Shown piece after piece: positions 51,577-60,515 of a stretch of DNA of 64,000 nucleotides. Location: contig NZ_NTGE01000169.1 in NCBI RefSeq assembly GCF_002291145.1, positions 1-64,000 of the forward strand. The letters are read 5' to 3'. Within the stretch, counting starts at the first letter, position 1; every line of letters begins with the position of its first letter. The notes under the pieces were generated by a model. It worked only from the letters and a program-made list of their open reading frames with translations, had not been told where the DNA came from and did no database searches. A program made the position numbers and the translations under genes. Source of the stretch: Streptomyces sp. SA15 (GTDB lineage: Bacteria > Actinomycetota > Actinomycetes > Streptomycetales > Streptomycetaceae).

Positions 51577-52060
51577 GGCGGTGGGGCGCGCCGGGTGGTT
51601 CTCGCCCCCGCCGCCCCTACCCGTCCCATCCCAGGGGCTCCGCCCCTTTGACCCCGCCAGGGGCTCCGCCCCTTCGACCCCGCCAGGGGCTCCGCCCCTG
51701 GACCCTGGCGGGGACTGGGTCCCCTGCACCCGCTGGGATTCCGGCCCAGTACTCCGCTGGGGGCCCGGCCATGGGGCTCCCCCCTGCACCCGGCTGGGTC
51801 TTCGCCCCTGCACCCGACGGAGTGCGCTTGCACCCCGCTGGGTTGCGCCCCTTCGACCTCGCCAGGGGTCTGCCCCTGTACGTCGGCGGGGACTACGTCC
51901 CCTGCGCCCGCTGGGAATTCCGGCCCAGAATTCCGCCGGGGCTTCGCCCCTGCACCCGCTGGGAGTTCCGGCCCTGAATATCGCTGAGGGCCTGGCCCAG
52001 GGCTCCGCCCCCGCACCCATCGACCTGAACGGCCTCATCCCCACGCCGGACGGGCGCGGG
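51577..52060. other. Repeat-rich noncoding interval after hisS
   Basis: No gene supported. It is made of palindromic AGGGGC-TCC-GCCCCT units and longer degenerate repeats built around CACCCGCTGGGA, TTCCGGCCCAG and CCGCTGGGGGC, which recur near 51.72, 51.90 and 51.95 kb. Long reading frames that cross it translate to Gly/Pro/Ala/Arg repeats and look spurious. Confidence 0.7.
51631..51708. repeat. Three tandem 26-bp palindromic repeats
   Basis: CCAGGGGCTCCGCCCCTTTG followed by ACCCCG, occurring three times with one to a few changes in the last copies. Each unit contains the palindrome AGGGGC-TCC-GCCCCT and could fold into a stable hairpin, so the first may terminate hisS transcription. Confidence 0.8.
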
Positions 52061-52133
52061 TGGTTTCACCTCTTGATCTGCCGAGTCGGGTGGTGGGTGG
52101 GCATAGGCCGGGGGTCTGGGGCGGAGCCACCAG
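52061..52133. repeat. Dispersed intergenic repeat, copy 2
   Basis: CACCTCTTG...CGAGTCGGGTGGTGGGTGGG...CATAGG...CCGGGGGTCTGGGGCGGAG corresponds to the copy near 2.35 kb with several indels. It abuts the broken 3' end of the response-regulator remnant. Confidence 0.7.
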
Positions 52134-52382
52134 CTTTCCGAAGGCCCGCAGCAGGTGGGTTTACTGTCGACTCCCCGATGCACAGCCGCCGCCCGATCTC
52201 GGCGTTCGTACACCCCCTCGGCCACGAGCCGCAGCACCGCCGTCTCCCGCTCCGACAGGTGTGGCCGCCCGCGGACCGCTGGAGGCGTCGGCGACGACCT
52301 CCAGGTCCGGGTCGGCACTCAGCATCGCCCGCAGACCCTCCCGTACGACGGGGTGGTCGTCGGCCAGGATGATCCGGATCAC
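52134..52382 (-). pseudogene. Response-regulator (NarL/LuxR type) remnant
   Basis: Begins MIRIILADDHPVVREGLRAML and runs to VVADAS in the receiver domain. It then jumps, by a deletion of roughly 100 residues including the phosphorylated Asp, into the linker and HTH (RPHLSERETAVLRLVAEGV). One inserted base breaks the frame before TNAEIGRRLCIGESTV. A two-base loss breaks it again before the remains of THLLRAFGKL. The end coincides with the dispersed repeat. Clearly dead. Confidence 0.88.
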
Positions 52383-52612
52383 GATGCGCTCCTTGACGGC
52401 GACAGGGACGGTGGTACGGGGAGGCGGACCGTCACTGTCGTGCCGGCGCCCGGCGCGCTGCTGATCCGTGTTGTGCCGCCCACCTCGGCGGCCCGGGCGC
52501 GCAGTCCCGCCAGACCGTAGCCGTCACCGGCGGCGCCCGGGTCGAAGCCGCAGCCGTCGTCCCGTACGGACACCGTCAGGGTCTCGTCGGCGTGCGCCAG
52601 CGCGATGTGTTT
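52379..52612 (-). pseudogene. Two-component histidine kinase, C-terminal remnant
   Basis: Only the ATP-binding end remains: [43 protein letters not shown], then APGAGTTVTVRLPV, i.e. the G1 box DDGCGFD, G2 box GYGLAGLRARA and terminal strand of NarX/DesK-type kinases. Its stop region overlaps the start of the response-regulator remnant, the normal order for such pairs. Everything upstream (sensor and dimerisation) is deleted and replaced by the ABC ATPase fragment. Confidence 0.85.
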
Positions 52613-52914
52613 CGCGGATCGTCAACTCCGCGGGCGCGGATTCGTCCTGCCAGACGATTCCGACACGCGAGCGCCACGCGCACGTGCCGTGCGCCGGGTC
52701 CGTGCCCAGCACGGACACCTCGCCCCCGTCCCGCGCGCGGTTGCCCTGGAGGCTCTCCACCGTCGTGCTCTTGCCCGCGCCATTGGGGCCGAGCAGTCCG
52801 AAGACCTCGCCCCTGCGGATACCGAGATCGATGCCAGTCGACCGCGGTCACGTAGCCGTACTGCTTGCGCGGCCCCCGCACGTCCACCGCGAGTCCGTTC
52901 GCGTGTGCTGTCAT
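52613..52914 (-). pseudogene. ABC transporter ATPase, N-terminal remnant
   Basis: Starts MTAHANGLAVDVRGPRKQYG. A one-base insertion after VTAVD shifts the frame. In the other frame [20 protein letters not shown] (Walker A) [10 protein letters not shown] continues to [10 protein letters not shown] (Q-loop) and ELTIRET, where it stops at the junction with the kinase remnant. Signature motif, Walker B and permease genes are missing. It resembles DrrA/CcmA-type drug exporters often paired with NarL-type two-component systems. Confidence 0.88.
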
Positions 52915-53059
52915 GGAGACGAGCCTCGTCCTGAATCGAGCGCTCCGGGACGACCGTGCGTACCTCCTTACGTCCACCGAACGGTGGACACGCGCGCGCG
53001 TGCGGCACAATGGCCCGTGTCCCGACCAGGTCCAACTCTCAAGTGACGGAATCGGCGTG

Positions 53060-53722
53060 ATGAGCAAGACGACAGTCAAAGACGTCTCCACCGAGCCCGA
53101 ACCCGAGCCCGAGCGAGCGGACGTCGCGCCGCGGTCGGTGGGCGGTAGTCGCGCGTTCGCCCTGCTGCTGGTGATCACCGGTGCGGCGGGACTGCTCGCC
53201 GCGTGGGTCATCACGATCGACAAGTTCAAGCTGCTCGAGGCCAAGGTCGAGGGCAAGTCCTTCACACCGGGCTGCAGCCTGAACCCCGTCGTCTCCTGCG
53301 GCAGCGTCATGGAGAGCAAGCAGGCCGCCGCCTTCGGGTTCCCCAACCCGATGCTCGGTCTCGTCGCCTACGGCATCGTCATCTGCGTCGGCATGAGCCT
53401 TCTCGGCCGCGCCCGCTTCCCGCGCTGGTACTGGCTCACCTTCAACGCCGGCACCCTCTTCGGCGTCGGCTTCTGCGCCTGGCTGACGTTCCAGTCCCTG
53501 TACCGCATCAACGCGCTGTGCCTGTGGTGCTGCCTGGCCTGGGTCGCGACGATCATCATGTTCTGGTACGTGACCTCGTTCAACGTGCGCAACGGCTTTC
53601 TGCCCGCGCCCAGCTGGCTGAAGAGCTTCTTCGGCGAGTTCACCTGGGTCATGCCGGTACTGCACATCGGCATCATCGGCATGCTGATCCTGACCCGCTG
53701 GTGGGACTTCTGGACCAGCTGA
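53060..53722 (+). CDS. Vitamin K epoxide reductase (VKOR) family protein
   Basis: 220-residue membrane protein with four or five helices. The first loop has PGCSLNPVVSCGSVM, the paired cysteines of the VKOR loop, and the redox centre is LCLWCCLAW (C-x-x-C in the fourth helix). In bacteria VKOR uses quinones to reoxidise a DsbA-like partner, driving disulfide formation in exported proteins. A charged N-terminus (EPEPEPERAD) precedes helix 1. ATG chosen over the adjacent GTG. The DsbA-like protein at 7.4 kb lacks a signal sequence and is not the obvious partner. Confidence 0.92.
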   Translation: MSKTTVKDVSTEPEPEPERADVAPRSVGGSRAFALLLVITGAAGLLAAWVITIDKFKLLEAKVEGKSFTPGCSLNPVVSCGSVMESKQAAAFGFPNPMLGLVAYGIVICVGMSLLGRARFPRWYWLTFNAGTLFGVGFCAWLTFQSLYRINALCLWCCLAWVATIIMFWYVTSFNVRNGFLPAPSWLKSFFGEFTWVMPVLHIGIIGMLILTRWWDFWTS

Positions 53723-53735
53723 CGCGGCCTCCGCG

Positions 53736-53758
53736 TTGTCAGTGCGGTGATTTAGGGT
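53736..53758 (+). promoter_or_regulatory. PafBC/RecA-NDp-type DNA-damage promoter of rarA
   Basis: TTGTCAGTG, eight bases, TAGGGT: perfect agreement with the remembered consensus TTGTCRGTG-N8-TANNNT. The -10 element ends seven bases before the rarA GTG, so the transcript would be leaderless. Confidence 0.8.
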
Positions 53759-53765
53759 TCTGAGC

Positions 53766-55121
53766 GTGGAGCCCGATCTGTTCACCGCAGCCGCAGAAGA
53801 ACGCCAGGAGAAGGAGCCGTCCAGCAGCCCCCTGGCGGTCCGGATGCGCCCGCGCACCCTCGACGAGGTCGTGGGCCAGCAGCATCTGCTGAAGCCGGGT
53901 TCCCCGCTGCGCAGGCTGGTCGGCGAGGGCGGCGGCGGCCCGGCCGGACCGTCCTCGGTGATCCTGTGGGGCCCGCCCGGCACCGGCAAGACGACCCTGG
54001 CGTACGTCGTCTCCAAGGCCACCAACAAGCGCTTCGTGGAGCTCTCGGCGATCACCGCCGGCGTCAAGGAGGTCCGCGCGGTCATCGACGGCGCCCGCCG
54101 CGCCACCGGCGGATACGGCAAGGAGACCGTCCTCTTCCTCGACGAGATCCACCGCTTCAGCAAGGCCCAGCAGGACTCCCTGCTCCCCGCGGTCGAGAAC
54201 CGCTGGGTGACACTGATCGCCGCGACGACCGAGAACCCGTACTTCTCGGTCATCTCCCCGCTCCTGTCCCGCTCCCTCCTCCTCACCCTCGAACCCCTCA
54301 CCGACGAGGACCTGCGCGGCCTGGTGCACCGCGCCCTGGCCGACGAGCGCGGTCTGAAGGGCGCCGTCACCCTCCCCGAGGACACCGAGGCCCACCTGCT
54401 GCGCATCGCCGGCGGCGACGCCCGCCGCGCCCTGACCGCCCTGGAAGCCGCCGCCGGGGCCGCGCTGGACAAGGGCGAGACGGAGGTCGGCCTCACCACG
54501 CTCGAGGAGACCGTCGACCGCGCCGCCGTGAAGTACGACCGCGACGGCGACCAGCACTACGACGTGGCCAGCGCCCTCATCAAGTCCATCCGCGGCTCCG
54601 ACGTCGACGCGGCCCTGCACTACCTCGCCCGCATGATCGAGGCCGGCGAGGACCCCCGCTTCATCGCCCGCCGCCTGATGATCTCCGCCAGCGAGGACAT
54701 CGGGCTCGCCGACCCGGGCGCCCTCCCCATAGCGGTCGCGGCCGCCCAGGCGGTCGCCATGATCGGCTTCCCCGAGGCCGCCCTCACCCTCAGCCACGCC
54801 ACCATCGCCCTCGCCCTGGCCCCCAAGTCCAACTCCGCGACCACCGCGATCGGCGCCGCCCTGGACGACGTACGAAAGGGCCAGGCCGGTCCGGTGCCGC
54901 CGCATCTGCGCGACGGGCACTACAAGGGCGCCGCCAAGCTGGGACACGCACAGGGGTACGTGTATCCGCACGACCTGCCCGAGGGCATCGCCGCCCAGCA
55001 GTACGCCCCGGACGCCATCAAGGACCGCGAGTACTACACGCCGGGCCGGCACGGCGCGGAGGCGCGGTACGCGGACGCCGTTGAGTGGACCAGGAAACAC
55101 CTCGGTCGCAAGCGGCCTTGA
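53766..55121 (+). CDS. rarA: Replication-associated recombination protein RarA (MgsA)
   Basis: 451-residue AAA+ ATPase acting at stalled replication forks. [17 protein letters not shown] is the family start, Walker [14 protein letters not shown], Walker [17 protein letters not shown], sensor 1 [12 protein letters not shown]. The C-terminal tetramerisation domain has [24 protein letters not shown] and [18 protein letters not shown] start without Shine-Dalgarno fits a leaderless message from the DNA-damage-type promoter immediately upstream. Confidence 0.95.
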   Translation: MEPDLFTAAAEERQEKEPSSSPLAVRMRPRTLDEVVGQQHLLKPGSPLRRLVGEGGGGPAGPSSVILWGPPGTGKTTLAYVVSKATNKRFVELSAITAGVKEVRAVIDGARRATGGYGKETVLFLDEIHRFSKAQQDSLLPAVENRWVTLIAATTENPYFSVISPLLSRSLLLTLEPLTDEDLRGLVHRALADERGLKGAVTLPEDTEAHLLRIAGGDARRALTALEAAAGAALDKGETEVGLTTLEETVDRAAVKYDRDGDQHYDVASALIKSIRGSDVDAALHYLARMIEAGEDPRFIARRLMISASEDIGLADPGALPIAVAAAQAVAMIGFPEAALTLSHATIALALAPKSNSATTAIGAALDDVRKGQAGPVPPHLRDGHYKGAAKLGHAQGYVYPHDLPEGIAAQQYAPDAIKDREYYTPGRHGAEARYADAVEWTRKHLGRKRP

Positions 55122-55449
55122 GCACCCTGTAGACTCACCTGAAGTGCTGAGTCCCGTGTCCGGACCCCGCAAGGGAGCCGGCACCACCAGAACGGGACAT
55201 CCAGCCGGAGGCCTGGTCCGCCAGGATCTCCAGGAGCGTCGCGCACCGTCGAACGGTGTCGCGGGCAGCCCACCACCACCCGGAGCTCCGGGAAGGGTCG
55301 GTGGGCCACTCGCGTGCTGCACGTATGTGCCCAGACCAGGGGAGCGGCTGCCCCGCAGGTCCCCTTGCGGACCCGCAGGGTTTCCCCGGCTGCGGATGCG
55401 ACCTCCCCTAACCCTGGTGAGCCGGATACAGACAGAGAGACTAAAGACA
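55122..55449 (+). promoter_or_regulatory. Long structured 5' leader of rpsD
   Basis: A -10-like TAGACT (55130-55135) suggests an mRNA leader of about 310 bases. It contains nested hairpins: GCCCACC/GGTGGGC (55268/55300) around CCCGGA-GC-TCCGGG, and GCAGGTCC/GGACCCGC (55355/55369). No reading frame inside looks real. S4 represses its own synthesis in other bacteria, so an autoregulatory structure is plausible but unproven. Confidence 0.5.
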
Positions 55450-56064
55450 GTGGCGAATCAGTCCCGCCCCAAGGTCAAGAAGTCGCGTGCCCTCGGTATC
55501 GCGCTGACCCCGAAGGCCGTCAAGTACTTCGAGGCCCGCCCCTACCCGCCGGGTGAGCACGGCCGTGGCCGCAAGCAGAACTCGGACTACAAGGTCCGTC
55601 TGCTGGAGAAGCAGCGTCTGCGCGCGCAGTACGACGTGTCCGAGCGCCAGCTCGTCCGCGCCTACGAGCGTGCCTCCAAGGTTCAGGGCAAGACCGGTGA
55701 GGCCCTGATCATCGAGCTGGAGCGTCGTCTCGACGCCCTGGTCCTGCGTTCGGGCATCGCCCGCACGATCTACCAGGCCCGTCAGATGGTCGTCCACGGC
55801 CACATCGAGGTCAACGGCCAGAAGGTCGACAAGCCGTCCTTCCGCGTCAAGCCCGACGACGTCGTGATGGTCCGCGAGCGCAGCCGCGAGAAGACCCTCT
55901 TCTCGATCGCCCGTGAGGGCGGCTTCGCCCCCGACGGCGAGACCCCGCGCTACCTCCAGGTGAACCTCCGCGCCCTGGCCTTCCGCCTGGACCGCGAGCC
56001 GAACCGCAAGGAGATCCCGGTGATCTGCGACGAGCAGCTCGTCGTCGAGTACTACGCCCGCTGA
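55450..56064 (+). CDS. rpsD: 30S ribosomal protein S4
   Basis: 204-residue primary 16S rRNA-binding protein. It starts [21 protein letters not shown], has the S4 RNA-binding domain [37 protein letters not shown], and ends [17 protein letters not shown]. The N-terminal region lacks the four zinc cysteines found in some S4 paralogues. GTG start. It stands apart from the main ribosomal operons, as in other streptomycetes. Confidence 0.97.
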   Translation: MANQSRPKVKKSRALGIALTPKAVKYFEARPYPPGEHGRGRKQNSDYKVRLLEKQRLRAQYDVSERQLVRAYERASKVQGKTGEALIIELERRLDALVLRSGIARTIYQARQMVVHGHIEVNGQKVDKPSFRVKPDDVVMVRERSREKTLFSIAREGGFAPDGETPRYLQVNLRALAFRLDREPNRKEIPVICDEQLVVEYYAR

Positions 56065-56406
56065 TCACCAGCAGGCCGTAGCACCACCTCAGCCCGCCGT
56101 CTCCCCGCCCATCAGGGTGGGCGAGGCGGCGGGCTTCGGCATGTCCACAGCGCCCCCGCCAGGCCGGAGTTCGGCCGAGCGGCCCACGAACGTGTCGGGC
56201 TCCAGAGGCAGATTGCCGGGCACGGGAGCGCTGTCGTGCTGATGGATGCGCAGGACACACGGAGCGTCCTGAGCCGTATCCAGTCCGTACAATCGCTCCG
56301 CGCGACCCGAGTGCGCGCGGGCGGGAATCCGGTACGGAGCCCCATCCCCGGCGCGATAGGCTCGGCGTACGACTTTTTCGATACTCAGGCACGTTTCAGG
56401 GAGCGG
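56065..56406. other. Intergenic region after rpsD
   Basis: Contains a GC-rich hairpin (AGCCCGCCG near 56092 with CGGCGGGCT near 56130) that may terminate rpsD, and a short remnant on the other strand described separately. CATACG-type -10 candidates toward the DUF948 gene are weak. Confidence 0.5.
56164..56229 (-). pseudogene. Fragment of an NB-ARC/LAL-type regulator start
   Basis: Translates as PVPGNLPLEPDTFVGR followed by SAELR, the typical beginning of the ATPase region of large LuxR or NB-ARC/TPR regulators (NLP-x-x-x-D-x-FVGRE-x-EL). The P-loop that should follow about 20 residues later is missing, and the frame ends within 25 codons. A residue of a deleted gene is the simplest reading. 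Confidence 0.5.
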
Positions 56407-56862
56407 GTGCACACAGTGTCCGGTGGAGAGGTTGCCGGGATCCTGGTGGCCGTCTTCTGGGCGATCCTGGTCTCCTTCCTCGCCGTCGCACTGGTGAGGC
56501 TGGCCCAGACGCTCAGGGCGACCACCAAGCTGGTGGCGGAGGTGACCGATCAGGCGGTCCCGCTGCTGGCCGACGCCTCCTCGGCGGTGCGCTCCGCGCA
56601 GACCCAGATCGACCGGGTCGACGCGATCGCCTCCGACGTCCAGGAGGTCACGTCGAACGCCTCGGCGCTCTCGACCACCGTCGCCTCCACCTTCGGCGGT
56701 CCCCTGGTCAAGGTCGCGGCCTTCGGGTACGGCGTGCGCCGCGCCCTCGGCGGCCGACGTGACGACGTGCCCGCCAAGGAGCCTCGACGTACCGTGATCG
56801 TGGGCCGTACGGTCCCGTCCGCGCGGCGGAGCAAGCGGAACAACCGCGGAAAGAAGGACTGA
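56407..56862 (+). CDS. DUF948 membrane protein
   Basis: 151-residue protein with one N-terminal helix (VAGILVAVFWAILVSFLAVALV) and a long amphipathic region with regularly spaced Val/Ala and Asp/Ser residues (TDQAVPLLADASSAVRSAQTQIDRVDAIASDVQEV), as in DUF948 proteins that resemble phage-tail-like or methyl-accepting coiled coils. A basic tail ends RRSKRNNRGKKD. Two GTG starts are possible; the first has AGGGAG close by. Operon with the next gene and alaS is likely (7-base gap). Confidence 0.85.
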   Translation: MHTVSGGEVAGILVAVFWAILVSFLAVALVRLAQTLRATTKLVAEVTDQAVPLLADASSAVRSAQTQIDRVDAIASDVQEVTSNASALSTTVASTFGGPLVKVAAFGYGVRRALGGRRDDVPAKEPRRTVIVGRTVPSARRSKRNNRGKKD

Positions 56863-56869
56863 CCCAAGG

Positions 56870-57220
56870 ATGTTCCGCCGTACCTTCTGGTTCACCACGG
56901 GCGTCGCCGCCGGTGTCTGGGCCACCACCAAGGTCAACCGCAAGCTGAAGCAGCTGACCCCCGAGAACCTCGCCGCCACGGCGACGAACAAGGCGATCGA
57001 GGCCGGTCACCGGCTCAAGGACCGCGCGGTGGGCTTCGCGCTCGACGTCCGGGACAACATGGCCCAGCGGGAGGAGGAACTGGGCGACGCGCTCGGGATC
57101 AACGCCCCCGTCGACCCCGAACTCCCCGCACCCCGGCGGTACGCCGCCATCGAGAACCGCAACAACCCCAAGTACGTCGAGAGGCCGACGTACTCGTACA
57201 ACCGGAATGAGGACCACTGA
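56870..57220 (+). CDS. Small conserved protein upstream of alaS (DUF6167-like)
   Basis: 116-residue protein beginning [29 protein letters not shown], a hydrophobic N-terminal anchor. [48 protein letters not shown] forms a helical region, and the C-terminus is polar ([15 protein letters not shown]). Conserved in actinobacteria directly before alaS. Its stop overlaps the alaS ATG (TGATG). Confidence 0.85.
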   Translation: MFRRTFWFTTGVAAGVWATTKVNRKLKQLTPENLAATATNKAIEAGHRLKDRAVGFALDVRDNMAQREEELGDALGINAPVDPELPAPRRYAAIENRNNPKYVERPTYSYNRNEDH

Positions 57221-59892
57221 TGGAGTCGGCTGAAATCCGCCGCCGCTGGTTGAGCTTCTTCGAGGAGCGCGGTCACACCGTCGTCCCTTCGGCGTCGCTC
57301 ATCGCGGACGACCCGACTCTGCTGCTCGTCCCGGCCGGCATGGTGCCCTTCAAGCCCTACTTCCTGGGTGAGGTCAAGCCGCCCTTCAGCCGCGCCACGA
57401 GCGTGCAGAAGTGCGTCCGCACGCCCGACATCGAAGAGGTCGGCAAGACCACCCGCCACGGCACCTTCTTCCAGATGTGCGGCAACTTCTCCTTCGGCGA
57501 CTACTTCAAGGAAGGCGCCATCAAGTACGCCTGGGAGCTGCTCACCACGCCCCAGGACAAGGGCGGTTACGGCCTCGATCCCGAGCGCCTGTGGATCACC
57601 GTCTACAAGGACGACGACGAGGCCGAGCGCATCTGGCACGAGATCGTCGGCGTACCCAAGGAGCGCATCCAGCGCCTCGGCATGAAGGACAACTACTGGT
57701 CCATGGGCGTCCCCGGCCCGTGCGGCCCCTGTTCCGAGATCAACTACGACCGCGGCCCCGAGTTCGGCGTCGAGGGCGGCCCCGCCGTCAACGACGAGCG
57801 GTACGTGGAGATCTGGAACCTCGTCTTCATGCAGTACGAGCGCGGCGAGGGCATCGGCAAGGACAACTTCGAGATCCTCGGCGACCTGCCGAGCAAGAAC
57901 ATCGACACGGGCCTCGGCATGGAGCGGCTCGCCATGATTCTGCAGGGCGTGCAGAACATGTACGAGATCGACACCTCCATGGCCGTCATCAAGAAGGCCA
58001 CCGAGCTGACCGGCGTGGCCTACGGCGACGCCCACGACTCGGACGTCTCGCTGCGCGTGGTCACCGACCACATGCGCACGTCCGTGATGCTCATCGGCGA
58101 CGGCGTGACCCCTGGCAACGAGGGCCGCGGCTACGTTCTGCGCCGCATCATGCGCCGCGCCATCCGCAACATGCGGCTGCTCGGCGCCACCGGCCCGGTC
58201 GTCAAGGACCTTATCGACACGGTCATCGAGATGATGGGCCAGCAGTACCCGGAGCTGGTCACGGACCGCGAGCGCATCGAGAAGGTCGCCGTCGCCGAGG
58301 AGAACGCCTTCCTCAAGACGCTGAAGGCCGGCACCAACATCCTCGACACGGCCGTCACCGAGACCAAGGCCACCGGCTCCGCCGTCCTGCCCGGCGACAA
58401 GGCCTTCCTGCTCCACGACACCTGGGGCTTCCCGATCGACCTCACCCTGGAGATGGCCGCCGAGCAGGGGCTCTCCGTGGACGAGGACGGCTTCCGCCGC
58501 CTGATGAAGGAGCAGCGGGAGCGCGCCAAGGCCGACGCCCAGTCCAAGAAGACCGGCCACGCCGGCGTCGGCGCCTACCGCGAGATCGCCGACAAGGCCG
58601 GCGAGACCGACTTCATCGGCTACACCGACACCGAGGGCGAGTCCACGATCGTCGGCATCCTCGTCGACGGCGTCTCGTCGCCGGCCGCCACCGAGGGCGA
58701 CGAGGTCGAGATCGTCCTCGACCGCACCCCGTTCTACGCCGAGGGCGGCGGTCAGATCGGCGACACCGGCCGTATCAAGGTCGACTCCGGTGCCGTCATC
58801 GAGGTCCGCGACTGCCAGAAGCCGGTCCCGGGCGTGTACGTCCACAAGGGCGTCGTCCAGGTCGGCGAGGTGACGGTCGGTGCCACGGCCCACGCCTCGA
58901 TCGACGACCGCCGCCGCAAGGCCATCGCCCGCGCCCACTCGGCCACCCACCTCACGCACCAGGCCCTGCGCGACGCCCTCGGCCCGACGGCCGCCCAGGC
59001 CGGCTCCGAGAACCAGCCCGGCCGCTTCCGCTTCGACTTCGGCTCGCCCTCCGCCGTCCCCACGGCCGTGATGACCGACGTCGAGCAGAAGATCAACGAG
59101 GTGCTCGCCCGCGACCTCGACGTCCGTGCCGACGTCATGGGCATCGACGAGGCCAAGAAGCAGGGCGCCATCGCCGAGTTCGGCGAGAAGTACGGCGACC
59201 GCGTGCGGGTAGTGACGATCGGCGACTTCTCCAAGGAGCTGTGCGGCGGCACGCACGTGCACAACACCGCCCAGCTGGGCCTGGTGAAGCTGCTCGGCGA
59301 GTCGTCGATCGGCTCGGGTGTCCGCCGTATCGAGGCCCTCGTCGGTGTGGACGCTTACAACTTCCTCGCCCGGGAGCACACGGTCGTCGCCCAGCTCCAG
59401 GAGCTGATCAAGGGCCGCCCGGAGGAGCTCCCGGAGAAGGTTTCGGCCATGCTCGGCAAGCTGAAGGACGCCGAGAAGGAGATCGAGAAGTTCCGCGCCG
59501 AGAAGGTCCTCCAGGCCGCGGCCGGCCTCGCCGAGTCCGCCAAGGACGTACGAGGCGTCGCCCTGGTCACCGGTCAGGTCCCGGACGGCACGACCGCCGA
59601 CGACCTGCGCAAGCTGGTCCTCGACGTGCGCGGCCGCATCCAGGGCGGACGAGCCGCCGTGGTCGCCCTGTTCAGCACGGTGGGCGGTAAGCCGCTGACG
59701 GTCATCGCCACCAACGAGGCCGCCCGCGAGCGCGGCCTCAAGGCCGGCGACCTGGTCCGTACGGCCGCCAAGACCCTCGGCGGCGGCGGTGGCGGCAAGC
59801 CGGACGTCGCCCAGGGCGGCGGCCAGAACCCGGCCGCCATCGGCGAGGCCGTCGACGCCGTCGAGCGGCTCGTGGCGGAAACGGCCAAGTGA
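57220..59892 (+). CDS. alaS: Alanyl-tRNA synthetase
   Basis: 890-residue class II synthetase with all usual parts: catalytic core ([26 protein letters not shown]), tRNA-recognition domain, editing domain with zinc ligands [13 protein letters not shown] and [13 protein letters not shown], and C-Ala domain ending in [15 protein letters not shown]. It charges tRNA-Ala and clears Ser/Gly mischarging. The ATG overlaps the preceding stop; its own stop overlaps the ruvX GTG. Confidence 0.98.
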   Translation: MESAEIRRRWLSFFEERGHTVVPSASLIADDPTLLLVPAGMVPFKPYFLGEVKPPFSRATSVQKCVRTPDIEEVGKTTRHGTFFQMCGNFSFGDYFKEGAIKYAWELLTTPQDKGGYGLDPERLWITVYKDDDEAERIWHEIVGVPKERIQRLGMKDNYWSMGVPGPCGPCSEINYDRGPEFGVEGGPAVNDERYVEIWNLVFMQYERGEGIGKDNFEILGDLPSKNIDTGLGMERLAMILQGVQNMYEIDTSMAVIKKATELTGVAYGDAHDSDVSLRVVTDHMRTSVMLIGDGVTPGNEGRGYVLRRIMRRAIRNMRLLGATGPVVKDLIDTVIEMMGQQYPELVTDRERIEKVAVAEENAFLKTLKAGTNILDTAVTETKATGSAVLPGDKAFLLHDTWGFPIDLTLEMAAEQGLSVDEDGFRRLMKEQRERAKADAQSKKTGHAGVGAYREIADKAGETDFIGYTDTEGESTIVGILVDGVSSPAATEGDEVEIVLDRTPFYAEGGGQIGDTGRIKVDSGAVIEVRDCQKPVPGVYVHKGVVQVGEVTVGATAHASIDDRRRKAIARAHSATHLTHQALRDALGPTAAQAGSENQPGRFRFDFGSPSAVPTAVMTDVEQKINEVLARDLDVRADVMGIDEAKKQGAIAEFGEKYGDRVRVVTIGDFSKELCGGTHVHNTAQLGLVKLLGESSIGSGVRRIEALVGVDAYNFLAREHTVVAQLQELIKGRPEELPEKVSAMLGKLKDAEKEIEKFRAEKVLQAAAGLAESAKDVRGVALVTGQVPDGTTADDLRKLVLDVRGRIQGGRAAVVALFSTVGGKPLTVIATNEAARERGLKAGDLVRTAAKTLGGGGGGKPDVAQGGGQNPAAIGEAVDAVERLVAETAK

Positions 59893-60392
59893 GCGCAGCC
59901 GGACAGGCGAGCGGAGACGGCGGCGGCATGCGCCGCGGCCGTCGGCTCGCGATCGATGTCGGGGACGCCCGCATCGGGGTCGCCTCCTGCGACCCCGACG
60001 GGATCCTCGCCACCCCGGTGGAGACGGTCCCCGGCCGGGACGTCCCCGCGGCTCACCGCCGACTCGGGCAACTGGTCGAGGAGTACGAGCCGATCGAGGT
60101 CGTCGTCGGTCTCCCTCGCTCCCTCAAGGGCGGCGAGGGCCCGGCCGCGGTAAAAGTTCGTGGCTTCGCCCAGGAGCTCGCGAAGGGCATCGCGCCTGTC
60201 CCGGTCCGGCTCGTCGACGAGCGGATGACGACCGTGACGGCCAGTCAGGGACTGCGCGCCTCAGGGGTGAAGTCCAAGAAGGGCAGATCGGTCATCGACC
60301 AGGCAGCGGCCGTGATCATCTTGCAGCAGGCCCTGGAATCCGAACGGGTGTCAGGTAAAGCACCCGGCGAACGCGTCGAAGTGGTCATCTGA
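59889..60392 (+). CDS. ruvX: RuvX/YqgF-type RNase H-fold nuclease
   Basis: 167-residue protein with [20 protein letters not shown] (first catalytic Asp), [27 protein letters not shown] and [17 protein letters not shown], the three YqgF motifs. Called Holliday-junction resolvase-like; in other bacteria implicated in 16S rRNA pre-processing. About 15 extra N-terminal residues (Gly/Ala-rich). GTG overlaps the alaS stop. Confidence 0.94.
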   Translation: MSAAGQASGDGGGMRRGRRLAIDVGDARIGVASCDPDGILATPVETVPGRDVPAAHRRLGQLVEEYEPIEVVVGLPRSLKGGEGPAAVKVRGFAQELAKGIAPVPVRLVDERMTTVTASQGLRASGVKSKKGRSVIDQAAAVIILQQALESERVSGKAPGERVEVVI

Positions 60393-60515
60393 TCGCGATA
60401 CGGTAACGTTCCGCGCGATGCGGCGGTGTTCGAACAGCCGTCGTACAGAAAGAGGCGGAACGGGAGCCGAGCCGTAAACGAATGGCGACCGCCGCTTCGC
60501 GGCTCTAGGGGATCG

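Noticed and set aside
49918-52044. 708-codon complementary frame across hisS and the repeat region
   Set aside because: It is antisense to hisS, and its N-terminal part is just the translation of the palindromic repeats.
56089-56991. 300-codon complementary frame over the DUF948 gene
   Set aside because: Mostly antisense shadow; only its last 46 codons, outside the DUF948 gene, carry a recognisable regulator-like fragment.
57007-59379. 790-codon complementary frame opposite alaS
   Set aside because: Mirror of alaS codon bias, with Val/Leu/Asp/Gly-rich meaningless sequence.
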